NCBI RefSeq assembly: GCF_001042675.1
Contig: NZ_AP012333.1
Location: forward strand, 248,001-312,000
Direction of reading: 5' to 3'
From: Parascardovia denticolens DSM 10105 = JCM 12538
GTDB lineage: Bacteria > Actinomycetota > Actinomycetes > Actinomycetales > Bifidobacteriaceae
DNA length: 64,000 nucleotides
Positions within the stretch are counted from its first letter, which is position 1, and the number at the start of each line of letters is the position of its first letter. The position numbers were made by a program, and so were the translations under genes. Of this stretch, positions 26,150-34,794 are shown one piece after another. Under the pieces are notes generated by a model that saw nothing but the letters and a program-made list of their open reading frames with translations, was not told where the DNA came from and made no database searches.

Positions 26150-26869
26150 ATGGCGCAGGACGCGAAGCAAGGCGATGCCGGGGTTCTGAATCCGGCTGAT
26201 TCTCAAGGCGCTCGGGATGCGCGAGCGAACGTGGGCCGGTCGCATGGACTCGCCGTGATTTGCATGGTCTGCATGCTGATTCTCACTTATCTGACGCCCA
26301 ATCGAGGGCCTTTCAACGTCTTCACCGCGGTCGCCGGGGTCTTGGTCACTTTGGCTTTCGCTTACAGCTATCCATTCTCGCGGACTGCGCCCACTCCTGC
26401 CATCCCGAAAGCGGCCGCCGTATGGGAGGCAGTGGCCGGCCTGGTCCTGACGATGATTGTCAAATCGGCTTTCGCCTGGCTGGCCCTGATGGGCCTGGTC
26501 ACCGTCCTCATGATCATCTCGGCTTTCCTGGCCGAGCTCCTGCGTGAGAAGCGCCTCCATCTGATCAGCTCCTTGGGGACCACCCTTTTGGCTGGCGGCG
26601 CTGGTCTGGCTGCGGCCGGGTGGGGGGTCTTCCCCTCTCCTCGCGGTCTTGGCCCCCTCTTTTCCGCCCATCCTCTTTTCGCTTGGATCTCCACCATCGT
26701 CGCCGTGGTTTTCCTGGTGGCTTTGATGGGCGTAGCGGCTCTTTGGGTCAAGGAGGAAAGCCCTGCAGTGGCGGCCTCATCCGGCTGGGCTGGGGTGGCG
26801 ATGCTGCCGGTCATGATTTCCGGGGCTTTTCCACTCCTGCTGTCCGTGGCCGCTCTCTTGTGGCTCTGA
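26150..26869 (+). CDS. Polytopic membrane protein of unknown function
   Basis: 239 residues with about six or seven membrane helices, for example GLAVICMVCMLILTYL, FTAVAGVLVTLAFAY, VWEAVAGLVLTMIV and ISTIVAVVFLVALMGVAA. The first 25 residues are polar. AAGGAGG four bases before the ATG gives a very strong start. I do not recognise the family. It is divergent from nth with only 72 bases between. No catalytic motif is visible; transport or stress-related membrane roles are guesses. Confidence 0.8.
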   Translation: MAQDAKQGDAGVLNPADSQGARDARANVGRSHGLAVICMVCMLILTYLTPNRGPFNVFTAVAGVLVTLAFAYSYPFSRTAPTPAIPKAAAVWEAVAGLVLTMIVKSAFAWLALMGLVTVLMIISAFLAELLREKRLHLISSLGTTLLAGGAGLAAAGWGVFPSPRGLGPLFSAHPLFAWISTIVAVVFLVALMGVAALWVKEESPAVAASSGWAGVAMLPVMISGAFPLLLSVAALLWL

Positions 26870-26942
26870 AACGGGCTTCGGTCTTCTGGTTCCCATCTCC
26901 CGGTTTCCTCGCGTCTCAGTCAGCTGAGTTAGCTGAGTCCAC

Positions 26943-27014
26943 TGAACTTATTCCGCTGGAATTGCGGAAAAGAACGCCTCGTGCGCATCATGTCCGCGTG
27001 AACTTATTCCGCTG
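26943..27014. repeat. 16-bp direct repeat and small hairpin
   Basis: TGAACTTATTCCGCTG occurs at 26943-26958 and 26999-27014. The first copy forms part of a hairpin, TTCCGC (26951-26956), seven bases, GCGGAA (26964-26969), followed by AAAG rather than T. It lies between the convergent membrane protein and lacI-type genes. A weak terminator for the minus-strand gene is possible. Confidence 0.5.
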
Positions 27015-27046
27015 AGATTCCCCTCTTTGCTGAGGTTTCTGATTCC

Positions 27047-28069
27047 TCAGAACAGCTGATGCTTCCTGATTTCTCCTGTGGACCGCCTCACGACCAGTTC
27101 CACCGGGAATTCCTCATGCTGGATTTCGGGCTCGCGTGATTCGATGAGCTGCAACGCCTTCGAGGCGGCTTCCCTCCCCATGGCATAAGGGTCTTGGCGG
27201 ATGGTGGTCAAGCCGACGTCCTGGGCGAAGGAGCTATCGTCATAGCCCATGATGGACAGATCGTCCGGGATGGAGAGGCCGATGCTTTGCGCCCGGAAGA
27301 GGAAGGGGAGGGCTTGGGAATCCTGATGGACGCAAACCGCAGTCGGGGGGTCGTCTTCGCTGAGGATTCCGGTGGTGAGGGCGTCGAAGGCCTCATGAGG
27401 GTTTTCGAAGGATTTCACGATTCCCGTGATTCCCGGCTTTTTCGCGCAGGCGTCCTTGAAGGCTTGGATGCGGCCGTAAGAGCTGAATTTGATGGAGGAA
27501 TGGAAGGTCTGGTATATGTAGAGGATTTTCCTATGGCCTAGGAGGCTGAGATGGCGGATGGCGAGTTTCATCCCCGTCCGGTCACTGGTGTGCACGGTGG
27601 CGGAGAAGTTCAGGGTGCTGGGCGAGTTGATTCCGACAAGGGGGACGTGGGCACTGTGTAGGCGGGTGATTTCCTTGGCCGTGGCGGTGAAGGAGGAGAT
27701 GATGACCGCATCCACATTGTTGCGCACGGGCAGTTCCTCGAAGAAGGCTCTGCGGTCTTCCACGCTGGAGATGGGGTAGAAGACCAGGTCGTATCCTTGG
27801 TCCAGGATTACGCTGTTGAGCCCTTCCATGATGTTGGCCGTGAACCATTCGATTTTGTTGCTGCCGACCAAGAGGGCGATGCGTCTCGACTTTCCTGACT
27901 TGAGGTTGCCGGCGGTCCGGGAGACGGAGAAATCCAATTCCTCGGCTATGGCCTGGATCTTTCGTCTCGTCGACTCCGAAACCATCTCGGGGCGGGATAA
28001 GGCTCGGGAGACCGTGGAAACGGACACCCCGGCCCGGGATGCTACATCGCGGATAGATACTTTTTCCAT
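27047..28069 (-). CDS. LacI-family transcriptional regulator
   Basis: 340 residues, normal for the family. The N-terminal helix-turn-helix is clear: VSIRDVASRAGVSVSTVSRA, then the hinge helix, followed by a periplasmic-binding-like effector domain (RRIALLVGSN, PLVGINSPS, MGYDDSSFAQDVGLTTIRQD). Divergent from the sugar-binding protein gene, it most likely represses the ABC importer and GH31 gene and responds to their sugar. A 14-bp LacI-type operator lies in the shared upstream region at 28219. Confidence 0.93.
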   Translation of the reverse strand: MEKVSIRDVASRAGVSVSTVSRALSRPEMVSESTRRKIQAIAEELDFSVSRTAGNLKSGKSRRIALLVGSNKIEWFTANIMEGLNSVILDQGYDLVFYPISSVEDRRAFFEELPVRNNVDAVIISSFTATAKEITRLHSAHVPLVGINSPSTLNFSATVHTSDRTGMKLAIRHLSLLGHRKILYIYQTFHSSIKFSSYGRIQAFKDACAKKPGITGIVKSFENPHEAFDALTTGILSEDDPPTAVCVHQDSQALPFLFRAQSIGLSIPDDLSIMGYDDSSFAQDVGLTTIRQDPYAMGREAASKALQLIESREPEIQHEEFPVELVVRRSTGEIRKHQLF

Positions 28070-28218
28070 CAGCAGGAAAGACTCCTCACTGGGTCGTGGC
28101 AGGGCCCCTTATCTGTGCCTTCGTCAGCGCTGTTAGGCGGCGTTTTTTTCATTCTACTGCCAAAAAGGTGGGGAAATGACGATTCGCGAGACAAAATGAT
28201 TGATTCTCATGGAAATTC

Positions 28219-28232
28219 TGCAACCGTTTTCA
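28219..28232. promoter_or_regulatory. LacI-type operator
   Basis: TGCAACCGTTTTCA; its complement TGAAAACGGTTGCA fits the LacI/CcpA-type consensus TGnAAnCGnTnnCA with the central CG. It is 150 bases from the regulator start and 77 bases from the binding protein start. Only one site is seen. Binding by the adjacent regulator is an inference. Confidence 0.7.
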
Positions 28233-28308
28233 TTTTTCTTCCATTTTCTATGCAGGCTTGAAAAAGTGTGTTATCATTGAGTTACCCATTTACGAGGAGG
28301 TAACTGGT

Positions 28309-29706
28309 ATGAGAATGAAAAGACTGCTTACCGCTGCTTTAGCAACCGTTTGCATAGCTGGTATGGCCGCCTGTGGTTCAGGTCCGCAAGGGGCCACCGA
28401 CACGAAAGCCAACAAGGGTCTGCCCACCGTGGGCCAGGCCGTCCAGTATAACCCCAATCATCTGGTGAACGGGGGCAAACCCATCACCATCGATTATTGG
28501 ACGTGGAACGGGACCGGCGACACCGCCCTTCCCAGCTTCAAGGCTTATACGAAGATCCACCCCAATGTGCGCATCGTCCGTCATGATGTGAACTGGGATG
28601 ACTACTTCACCAAACTGCCCCTGCAGCTGCGCGGGAAGAACGGCCCCGCCCTCTTCGCCGTCCACAATTCCTTCGACAGCGTCCTTTCCCCTTACATGGC
28701 CACTTACGACATCCCTCTGAAGAGTCTGGAGGCCGACTACCGCAACGTGGCTCCTCACGCCGTGGATGGCAAGGTCAAGTACATCGACTCCATCATCAAC
28801 ACCGGCATGTGGTACTACAACAAAGACATGTGGAAGGAGGCCGGCCTTAGCGACAAGGACCTTCCCAAGACTTGGGACCAGATGCGCGAAGACGCCAAAA
28901 AGCTGACCAAGCGCAACGGTTCCGGCAAACTCACCCGGGCCGGGATCAACTTCAACGGCAGCGGCGAATACAACGCCATGTGGCAGGGTCTGAATTACCA
29001 GCAGGGCAAGCTCCTGTTCAAGTCCGACCAGACCACGGTCAACTACGATACGGCTGCCACCAAGGAAGTCCTCAAGACCATCAAGGCCATCTACGAGGAC
29101 GACAAGTCCGGTTCAGCCAACTTCGGCACCGATGCCCAGAAGAGCTTCGGCAACGGTCAGACCGCCATGGTCTACCAGTGGGGCTCTTTCGCCATCACCC
29201 TCAAGAGCAAGTATCCCAAGATCAATTGGGGTGTCTTCGCTCCTCCGCTCTGGAAGGCCGAGACCAAGCCTTTGGCTTACGACCGCTACAACGGCGAATC
29301 CACCCCAGGCATCAACAAGAACGCCCGCCCCGAACAGCAGGCCGTCGCCCAAGACATCATGAAGTATCTCCTGGCCTCCGACGACTTCATGAAGAACACC
29401 GCCATCAACTTCCAGTCCGTCCCCGCCAAGAAGAGCCTGGATTCCGATAAGCAGATCACCGCCATGCCCTCCTATCAGGCCATCCACCCCGTGGTCGACC
29501 GTCTGATCTGGCCCGGACCCGTCCCCTCCACCTTGGAGGACACCTCCAAGCAGGTCTTCGAAAACGTCTTCTACAACAAGAAGTCGATCGATTCGGCGGT
29601 CGCTGATGGACAGAAGACCATGCAGAAGGATCTGGATGGGATCTCCCCCAAGTTCACTTCTCTGGAGAAGAACTACGCCTTCTATAAGGAGGCCGCGGTC
29701 GATTGA
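28309..29706 (+). CDS. Sugar-binding lipoprotein of an ABC importer
   Basis: 465 residues from the ATG at 28309, which has AGGAGG eight bases upstream (an earlier in-frame codon at 28258 lacks one). Signal peptide RLLTAALATVCIAGMAAC with lipidated Cys22, then a family 1 solute-binding fold: ITIDYWTWNGTGD, YNKDMWKEAGL, PKTWDQMREDAKKL, QTAMVYQWGSFAI. It captures a carbohydrate, probably an oligosaccharide, at the cell surface and passes it to the permeases encoded next. The ligand is unknown; the linked GH31 gene suggests an alpha-linked sugar. Confidence 0.92.
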   Translation: MRMKRLLTAALATVCIAGMAACGSGPQGATDTKANKGLPTVGQAVQYNPNHLVNGGKPITIDYWTWNGTGDTALPSFKAYTKIHPNVRIVRHDVNWDDYFTKLPLQLRGKNGPALFAVHNSFDSVLSPYMATYDIPLKSLEADYRNVAPHAVDGKVKYIDSIINTGMWYYNKDMWKEAGLSDKDLPKTWDQMREDAKKLTKRNGSGKLTRAGINFNGSGEYNAMWQGLNYQQGKLLFKSDQTTVNYDTAATKEVLKTIKAIYEDDKSGSANFGTDAQKSFGNGQTAMVYQWGSFAITLKSKYPKINWGVFAPPLWKAETKPLAYDRYNGESTPGINKNARPEQQAVAQDIMKYLLASDDFMKNTAINFQSVPAKKSLDSDKQITAMPSYQAIHPVVDRLIWPGPVPSTLEDTSKQVFENVFYNKKSIDSAVADGQKTMQKDLDGISPKFTSLEKNYAFYKEAAVD

Positions 29707-29753
29707 CCCCCCGTCTTTCCTGATTGATTCTGACGGCTTGCAGCGAACGTTTT

Positions 29754-29824
29754 CCCCGCTTGGCGCCTGGGGACCGAAACCCGGAGCCATGGGCTCGGGC
29801 ACCGGGTGGCCCGGCGGGGAGCGT
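29754..29824 (+). other. Branched stem-loop between binding protein and permease genes
   Basis: CCCCGC (29754-29759) pairs with GCGGGG (29814-29819) and encloses two hairpins: CCCG-G-AGCC with GGCTCGGG (29780-29799) and CCGGG with CCCGG (29802-29814). There is no T-run. Such structures after a binding-protein gene usually protect its mRNA so that more of it than of the permeases is made. Confidence 0.6.
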
Positions 29825-29855
29825 TTATAAGACCGAAAATATGAAAGCATGAATT

Positions 29856-30755
29856 ATGAGTAACCGAAGAAATAGCTTCGGGGCGGCGGTAAAGCCCTTC
29901 TTCAGATGGCTGAGTCTGCGGAACATAGCCATCTTCTTCCTGGTCGCGAACCTGGCCATCTTCACCATCTATCCCATCGGGAAGGCCTTTGCGGGCAGCA
30001 TGCACCAATGGAACCCCCTGAATGGAACCTACAGCTGGGTCGGGCTCAAGAACTTCCAGGCGATCCTGACCGATGGGCTTTTCTGGAAGTCGATTTGGAA
30101 CACCTTCTATTTCTCCGCCTTCTCCGTGATTTTCAGGATCGTCATCGGTCTGGGCATCGCCCTGATGCTCTATTCCAAGATGACCAAATACAAGACGGTA
30201 TTGAGGGGCCTGTTCTACATGCCCACCGTCACCCCTTTGGTGGCCGTCTCCCTGGTTTGGGTCTGGATGTACGACCCCCAGTTCGGCCTCATCAACCGGA
30301 CCACCCACCTGGACGTCAACTGGCTGCATAGCGCCACCTGGTCCCTGCCGGCCATCATCATCATGACCATCTGGAAGGATTTCGGATACGCGACCGTCCT
30401 CTACCTGGCGGCTCTGATGAACGTCCCCAAAGACCTGTACGAGGCCGCCGAAATCGACGGGGCCAACAGCAGCCAGATCTTCTGGCGCATCACTTTGCCC
30501 ATGATCCGGCCGACGACCATCTTCGTCCTCATCACTTCCATCATCACCTACATGCAGGCTTACGTCCAATTCCTCATGATGACCGAGGGCGGACCGGGCA
30601 CGTCCACGTACACGATCAGCTATCTCATCTACGACACCGCCTTCGTCAAATACAACTTCGGCGAGGCGTCGGCCATGAGCATCGTCCTCTTCGTCATCAC
30701 CGGCATCCTCACCTTGATCATGTTCAAGGTGACAGGGGAAAGCGACGAACGATGA
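29856..30755 (+). CDS. ABC sugar permease, MalF type
   Basis: 299 residues with six predicted helices and the EAA loop EAAEIDGANSSQIFWRITLP that contacts the ATPase. First of two permeases; its stop overlaps the next start (ATGA at 30752-30755). Together with the binding protein it forms a CUT1-type oligosaccharide importer. No ATPase gene is present in the cluster, as is common in Gram-positive bacteria where one MsmK/MalK-like ATPase serves several importers. Confidence 0.93.
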   Translation: MSNRRNSFGAAVKPFFRWLSLRNIAIFFLVANLAIFTIYPIGKAFAGSMHQWNPLNGTYSWVGLKNFQAILTDGLFWKSIWNTFYFSAFSVIFRIVIGLGIALMLYSKMTKYKTVLRGLFYMPTVTPLVAVSLVWVWMYDPQFGLINRTTHLDVNWLHSATWSLPAIIIMTIWKDFGYATVLYLAALMNVPKDLYEAAEIDGANSSQIFWRITLPMIRPTTIFVLITSIITYMQAYVQFLMMTEGGPGTSTYTISYLIYDTAFVKYNFGEASAMSIVLFVITGILTLIMFKVTGESDER

Positions 30756-31567
30756 AAATCAAACAGATCCTTTTCAACATCGTCCTCTGGCTGCTGGCCC
30801 TGATCACCATCATCCCCTTCGTGTGGATGCTGATTTCCTCCTTCGCGCCCAACAGCGCCATCGTCAGCGTGACCGGGGGCTTCTTCCCCAAACCCAGCAC
30901 CGTCCAGAACTACATCAACATCCAGCAGAAATTCAACTTCCTGCAGCTGTTCGCCAACTCGCTCTTCATCAGCGTGGTCAAGACGGTCATCGTCCTTTAC
31001 ACCAGCGCCCTCTTGGGCTACGTCTTCGCCAAGATGCGATTCCGCGGGAGGAACCTGCTTTTCGGGATCGTCCTGGCGACCATGATGATCCCCTGGGCCG
31101 TGACCATCATCCCCCAGTATGAGATGATGACCAACTTCGGTCTGACAGATTCCTACTGGGCCTTGATCCTGCCCGCGATGATCAACGCTTTCGGCGTCTT
31201 CCAGCTGAGGCAAGGCATGAGCAGCGTCTCCGACGAAATCGTGGAGGCCGCCCGGGTGGATGGGGCCAGCGAATTCCGCATCTTCCACCAGATCATGATC
31301 CCCTTGTGCCGCAACAGCATCTCCGCCTTGGGCATCTTCGTTTTCCTGTGGAACTGGGAAGACTACCTGTGGCCTTTCCTCATGATCACCGACGAGAACA
31401 AGATGCTCCTGTCCGTGGGGCTCAAGGCTTTCGATGGGCAGTTCGGGACGGATTACGGCGGGCTTTTCGCGGCGACTTCGCTGGCGATCATCCCCGTTTT
31501 GCTGGTCTATCTGATTTTCCAGAAGCAGTTCATCGCCGGCATCGCTTCGGGCAGCACCAAGGGATAG
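30752..31567 (+). CDS. ABC sugar permease, MalG type
   Basis: 271 residues with six predicted helices and the EAA loop EAARVDGASEFRIFHQIMIP. The start codon overlaps the upstream stop by four bases, so translation is coupled. It forms the heterodimeric channel with the MalF-type protein. Confidence 0.93.
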   Translation: MKIKQILFNIVLWLLALITIIPFVWMLISSFAPNSAIVSVTGGFFPKPSTVQNYINIQQKFNFLQLFANSLFISVVKTVIVLYTSALLGYVFAKMRFRGRNLLFGIVLATMMIPWAVTIIPQYEMMTNFGLTDSYWALILPAMINAFGVFQLRQGMSSVSDEIVEAARVDGASEFRIFHQIMIPLCRNSISALGIFVFLWNWEDYLWPFLMITDENKMLLSVGLKAFDGQFGTDYGGLFAATSLAIIPVLLVYLIFQKQFIAGIASGSTKG

Positions 31568-31781
31568 GACTGGGGCCGCTGATATGTGAGGTACTGACCC
31601 GTGGGTATGCCGCGGGGGAGAGACGGCGCGGCGAGCGCTTTCATCGCCCGCTGCCCTGCCCCCGCTCCCCGGCCTCCGCCTTTCAGCCTTGCGTTCTTTC
31701 GTCCTTTTAATTTTTGGTTTTGGTTTTAGTTTTTAGTTTTTTCAGCCCCCTTTGCGGGTTTCCTGGATTCGAGGCGTCGAC

Positions 31782-34565
31782 ATGGACATCAATAAGACCA
31801 TGGATTTCAACAGCGGTACGGGCGAAAGCCAATACGGCCGGATGGGGGAGAGGCTGGATCAAAAGCAGTTCCGGCGTTTCATCGATCAAGCCCGTCCCCG
31901 GATGCTCCCGGAGAACGTCGTTCAAGGGGACCGCTGGCGAATCGGGGTCCTTACCCCCTCCCTCCTGCGTCTGGAATGGTCGGACTCGGGCGAATTCGAA
32001 GATGGGATCTCCCAGATGGTCGTCAACCGCCAGTTCGGCGGGCAAGTGGACTTCCATGTCACGCGGGCTGCCGGGGGGGACGTCGTCATCGACACCGAAG
32101 CCTTGCATCTGGTCTATGACGGGAAGAAGTTCAGCAAAGAAGGCCTGAGCGTGGTGGTGAAAGGCGTGCCCGGGTCGCAGTTCAACACTTGGCATTTCGG
32201 GGACGCCGGCAAGGGGAACCTCAAAGGGACGGCCCGGACCTTGGATGAGGCGGACGGGGCCATCCCTCTGGATGACGGGGTCCTTTCCCGCGATGGCTGG
32301 GCGGTCATCGACGATTCAGCCAGCGGCATCATCGGCTTGGCATCCCCGGCTTCCGGAGGAGATGACTTCCATGGGGAGCAGGGGGAACACGAGCGAGGGG
32401 AGCTTGAGCAAGACGAGCATGGGCAAGATGAGTATGGTCAAGGGCAATTCGGACCGGGGATTGAGGTCAACCCGCGCTCGCATCAGGAGATCGACCTGTA
32501 TTTCTTCGGCTACGGGCTGCGGTTCGTCGAAGCCGTGCAGGGCTTTTATGGTTTGACGGGGGCTGCCCCCCTGCTGCCGCGTTTCGCCTTGGGGAATTGG
32601 TGGTCCCGCTTTTATCCCTACTCCCAAGCCAGCTATGGGGCTTTGATGGACCGGTTCGCCAAGGCTGGGATCCCCTTCAGCGTGGCTGTGATCGACATGG
32701 ATTGGCATCGGGTGGACGTGCCCGCCCGGTTCGGGTCAGGTTGGACGGGCTATTCCTGGAACCGGCGGCTTTTCCCCGATCCGCAAGGGTTCCTGTCCGG
32801 CTTGCATGACCGGGGGCTGCGGACGACCTTGAACGTGCATCCCCGGGATGGGGTGCGCGCCTTCGAGGATTGCTACCCGGCCATGGCCCGGACGATGGGG
32901 GTGGGTCCTTCGGCCGAGTCCCCGATTGAGTTCGATTTGACCGATCCCCGTTTCGTGGACGCTTATTTCGCCATGCATCACGGTTTTGAGGATGAAGGCG
33001 TTGACTTTTGGTGGGTGGATTGGCAGCAGGGAGGCGTTTCCCGGCGGCGGGGAGTGGATCCCCTGTGGCTCCTGAACCATTTGCATTACGTGGATTCGGG
33101 TCGGGGAGGCCGCTGGCCTTTGACCTTCTCCCGGTATGCGGGCCCGGGGTCGCACCGGTACCCGGTCGGCTTTTCCGGGGACACGGTCATTTCGTGGGAT
33201 TCCTTGCGTTTCCAGCCTTACTTCACGGCGACGGCTTCGAACATCGGCTACGGATGGTGGAGTCATGACATAGGCGGGCACATGTTGGGTGCTCGCGACG
33301 ACGAGTTGGAGGTCCGCTGGTATCAGTGGGGGGTCTTCAGCCCGGTGAACCGTTTGCATTCGTCCGCCTCGGCTTTCAGCGGAAAGGAGCCGTGGAACTT
33401 TCCCGGGGATGCCCAGCAGGTGATGATTGATTTCCTGCGCCTGCGGCATCGGATGGTCCCTTACCTGTATTCGATGGATTATCGGGCGCATGAGCAGGGG
33501 CTTCCTTTGGTGGAGCCGGTCTATTGGTGGTTCCCACAGGTGGCTGACGCCTACCTGTGCCAGAACGAGTACTTTTTCGGAGATCGTTTGCTGGTCTCTC
33601 CGATTGTGGAGAAGGCTGACGCTTCTTCTTTGATGGGAGGGGCCGATGTATGGCTGCCGCGAGGGATCTGGTTCGACGTTTTCACTGGCCGCCGGTATTT
33701 GGCGGCCTGCGACCGGTCGGGAGAGGGCTTGTCTACGGGGGCGGCCGGCCGACGGGTGCGGGTGCACCGTCCTTTGGGACTGATGCCGGTGTTCGCCCGG
33801 GCCGGGGCCGTGGTTCCCCTGCAGGATCTGACGGAATCGGGTTCGGCCTCAACGGTCAACGACCTGTCGAATCCGCAGCGGATGACCGTGATGGTTTTCC
33901 CGGGGGCCGATGGGGACTTCCTCCTGCGGGAGGATTCCGGACGATTGGGCTCCGACGGACGGCCAAGCGGGCGGATGACGACCACGATTTCCGCGGTCTG
34001 GGATGATGGACCAGGGCACAGGAGGAAGGTCGTCATCGGTCCTGCTATCCGTCGAGATGGGGATGACCAAGATAAGGCTGAGGACGGCGATCAGGATGAC
34101 GGCCGGATCCAGGCGATCCCGCAGGCCCGGACCTGGACCGTGACTTGGCGCGGGGTCGGCCGCTTGGATGAAAACGAGGTGACGGCGACGGTCGGCGGCC
34201 GTCCGGTTGACGGCCTCCAAGTCTCCTATGACGAAGACAAACTGAGTCTGACCGTCACCCTCCCGGCCTGTCCGACGAGCGGAGAAGTCGTCCTGATCTT
34301 CCCCAGCGATTTGGACGTCGCTCCCGACCCCTATCTGGTCGACTGCCAGGAGATCCTGGCCCGGGCCCAAATGCCTTATCTGACCAAGGATCTGGCTTGG
34401 TCGATGGTCCAAGAGGTCGGGGCCGCCGCTTTGAGCGGTCTGCGTACCCTCAATTTCACGGGTGGGGTCCCTGGGGAGAAGGAAATCAGCCAAGAAGAGA
34501 GCAAATTCGCATCCTCTCTGCCCGAATCGGTCTTGGCCGCCTTGGAGGAGGTCCTGCTGCGCTGA
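31782..34565 (+). CDS. Family 31 glycoside hydrolase
   Basis: 927 residues from the ATG at 31782 (GAGGCG upstream; an in-frame TTG at 31752 is less likely). N-terminal beta domain, then the (beta/alpha)8 barrel: LPRFALGNWWSRFYPY, IDMDWHRVDV, and DFWWVDWQQGG with the likely nucleophile Asp413, followed by GFSGDTVISWDSLRF with the likely acid/base Asp467 and WWSHDIGGHM. The usual WxDMNE signature of alpha-glucosidases is replaced by WVDWQQGG, so the substrate may differ. About 30 Glu/Gly/Gln-rich residues (near 200) form an unusual acidic insertion. No signal peptide: it acts inside on sugar imported by the adjacent ABC system. Confidence 0.92.
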   Translation: MDINKTMDFNSGTGESQYGRMGERLDQKQFRRFIDQARPRMLPENVVQGDRWRIGVLTPSLLRLEWSDSGEFEDGISQMVVNRQFGGQVDFHVTRAAGGDVVIDTEALHLVYDGKKFSKEGLSVVVKGVPGSQFNTWHFGDAGKGNLKGTARTLDEADGAIPLDDGVLSRDGWAVIDDSASGIIGLASPASGGDDFHGEQGEHERGELEQDEHGQDEYGQGQFGPGIEVNPRSHQEIDLYFFGYGLRFVEAVQGFYGLTGAAPLLPRFALGNWWSRFYPYSQASYGALMDRFAKAGIPFSVAVIDMDWHRVDVPARFGSGWTGYSWNRRLFPDPQGFLSGLHDRGLRTTLNVHPRDGVRAFEDCYPAMARTMGVGPSAESPIEFDLTDPRFVDAYFAMHHGFEDEGVDFWWVDWQQGGVSRRRGVDPLWLLNHLHYVDSGRGGRWPLTFSRYAGPGSHRYPVGFSGDTVISWDSLRFQPYFTATASNIGYGWWSHDIGGHMLGARDDELEVRWYQWGVFSPVNRLHSSASAFSGKEPWNFPGDAQQVMIDFLRLRHRMVPYLYSMDYRAHEQGLPLVEPVYWWFPQVADAYLCQNEYFFGDRLLVSPIVEKADASSLMGGADVWLPRGIWFDVFTGRRYLAACDRSGEGLSTGAAGRRVRVHRPLGLMPVFARAGAVVPLQDLTESGSASTVNDLSNPQRMTVMVFPGADGDFLLREDSGRLGSDGRPSGRMTTTISAVWDDGPGHRRKVVIGPAIRRDGDDQDKAEDGDQDDGRIQAIPQARTWTVTWRGVGRLDENEVTATVGGRPVDGLQVSYDEDKLSLTVTLPACPTSGEVVLIFPSDLDVAPDPYLVDCQEILARAQMPYLTKDLAWSMVQEVGAAALSGLRTLNFTGGVPGEKEISQEESKFASSLPESVLAALEEVLLR

Positions 34566-34716
34566 ATTCCTGAGCTCCACGTCCATCGGCCTCGGTCGGT
34601 CGAAAATGGCTTCATTGGTCTGGTCCAGCGTCTGCCTGAGCCTTGCATTCGCTCAGGCGAGCCGGAGGATTCCGCCATGTGAAAAGGCGGTGGCGCCTGA
34701 CGCTGGGGAGGGCGGA

Positions 34717-34722
34717 TATAAT
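34717..34722 (+). promoter_or_regulatory. -10 box upstream of the ABC exporter genes
   Basis: Perfect TATAAT in a GC-rich setting, 72 bases before the exporter start at 34795. No good -35 hexamer at 16-18 bases. Confidence 0.5.
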
Positions 34723-34794
34723 CGCTATACTTATTCCTATATTCCGTCCCATCGGGCGGTTTTCCGTCGAAAAAACGTCGAAGGACCAGCATCC

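Noticed and set aside
34462-34794. N-terminal extension of the first ABC exporter subunit
   Set aside because: The sequence is not protein-like, overlaps the end of the GH31 gene and contains the TATAAT box; the ATG at 34795 has a ribosome binding site.
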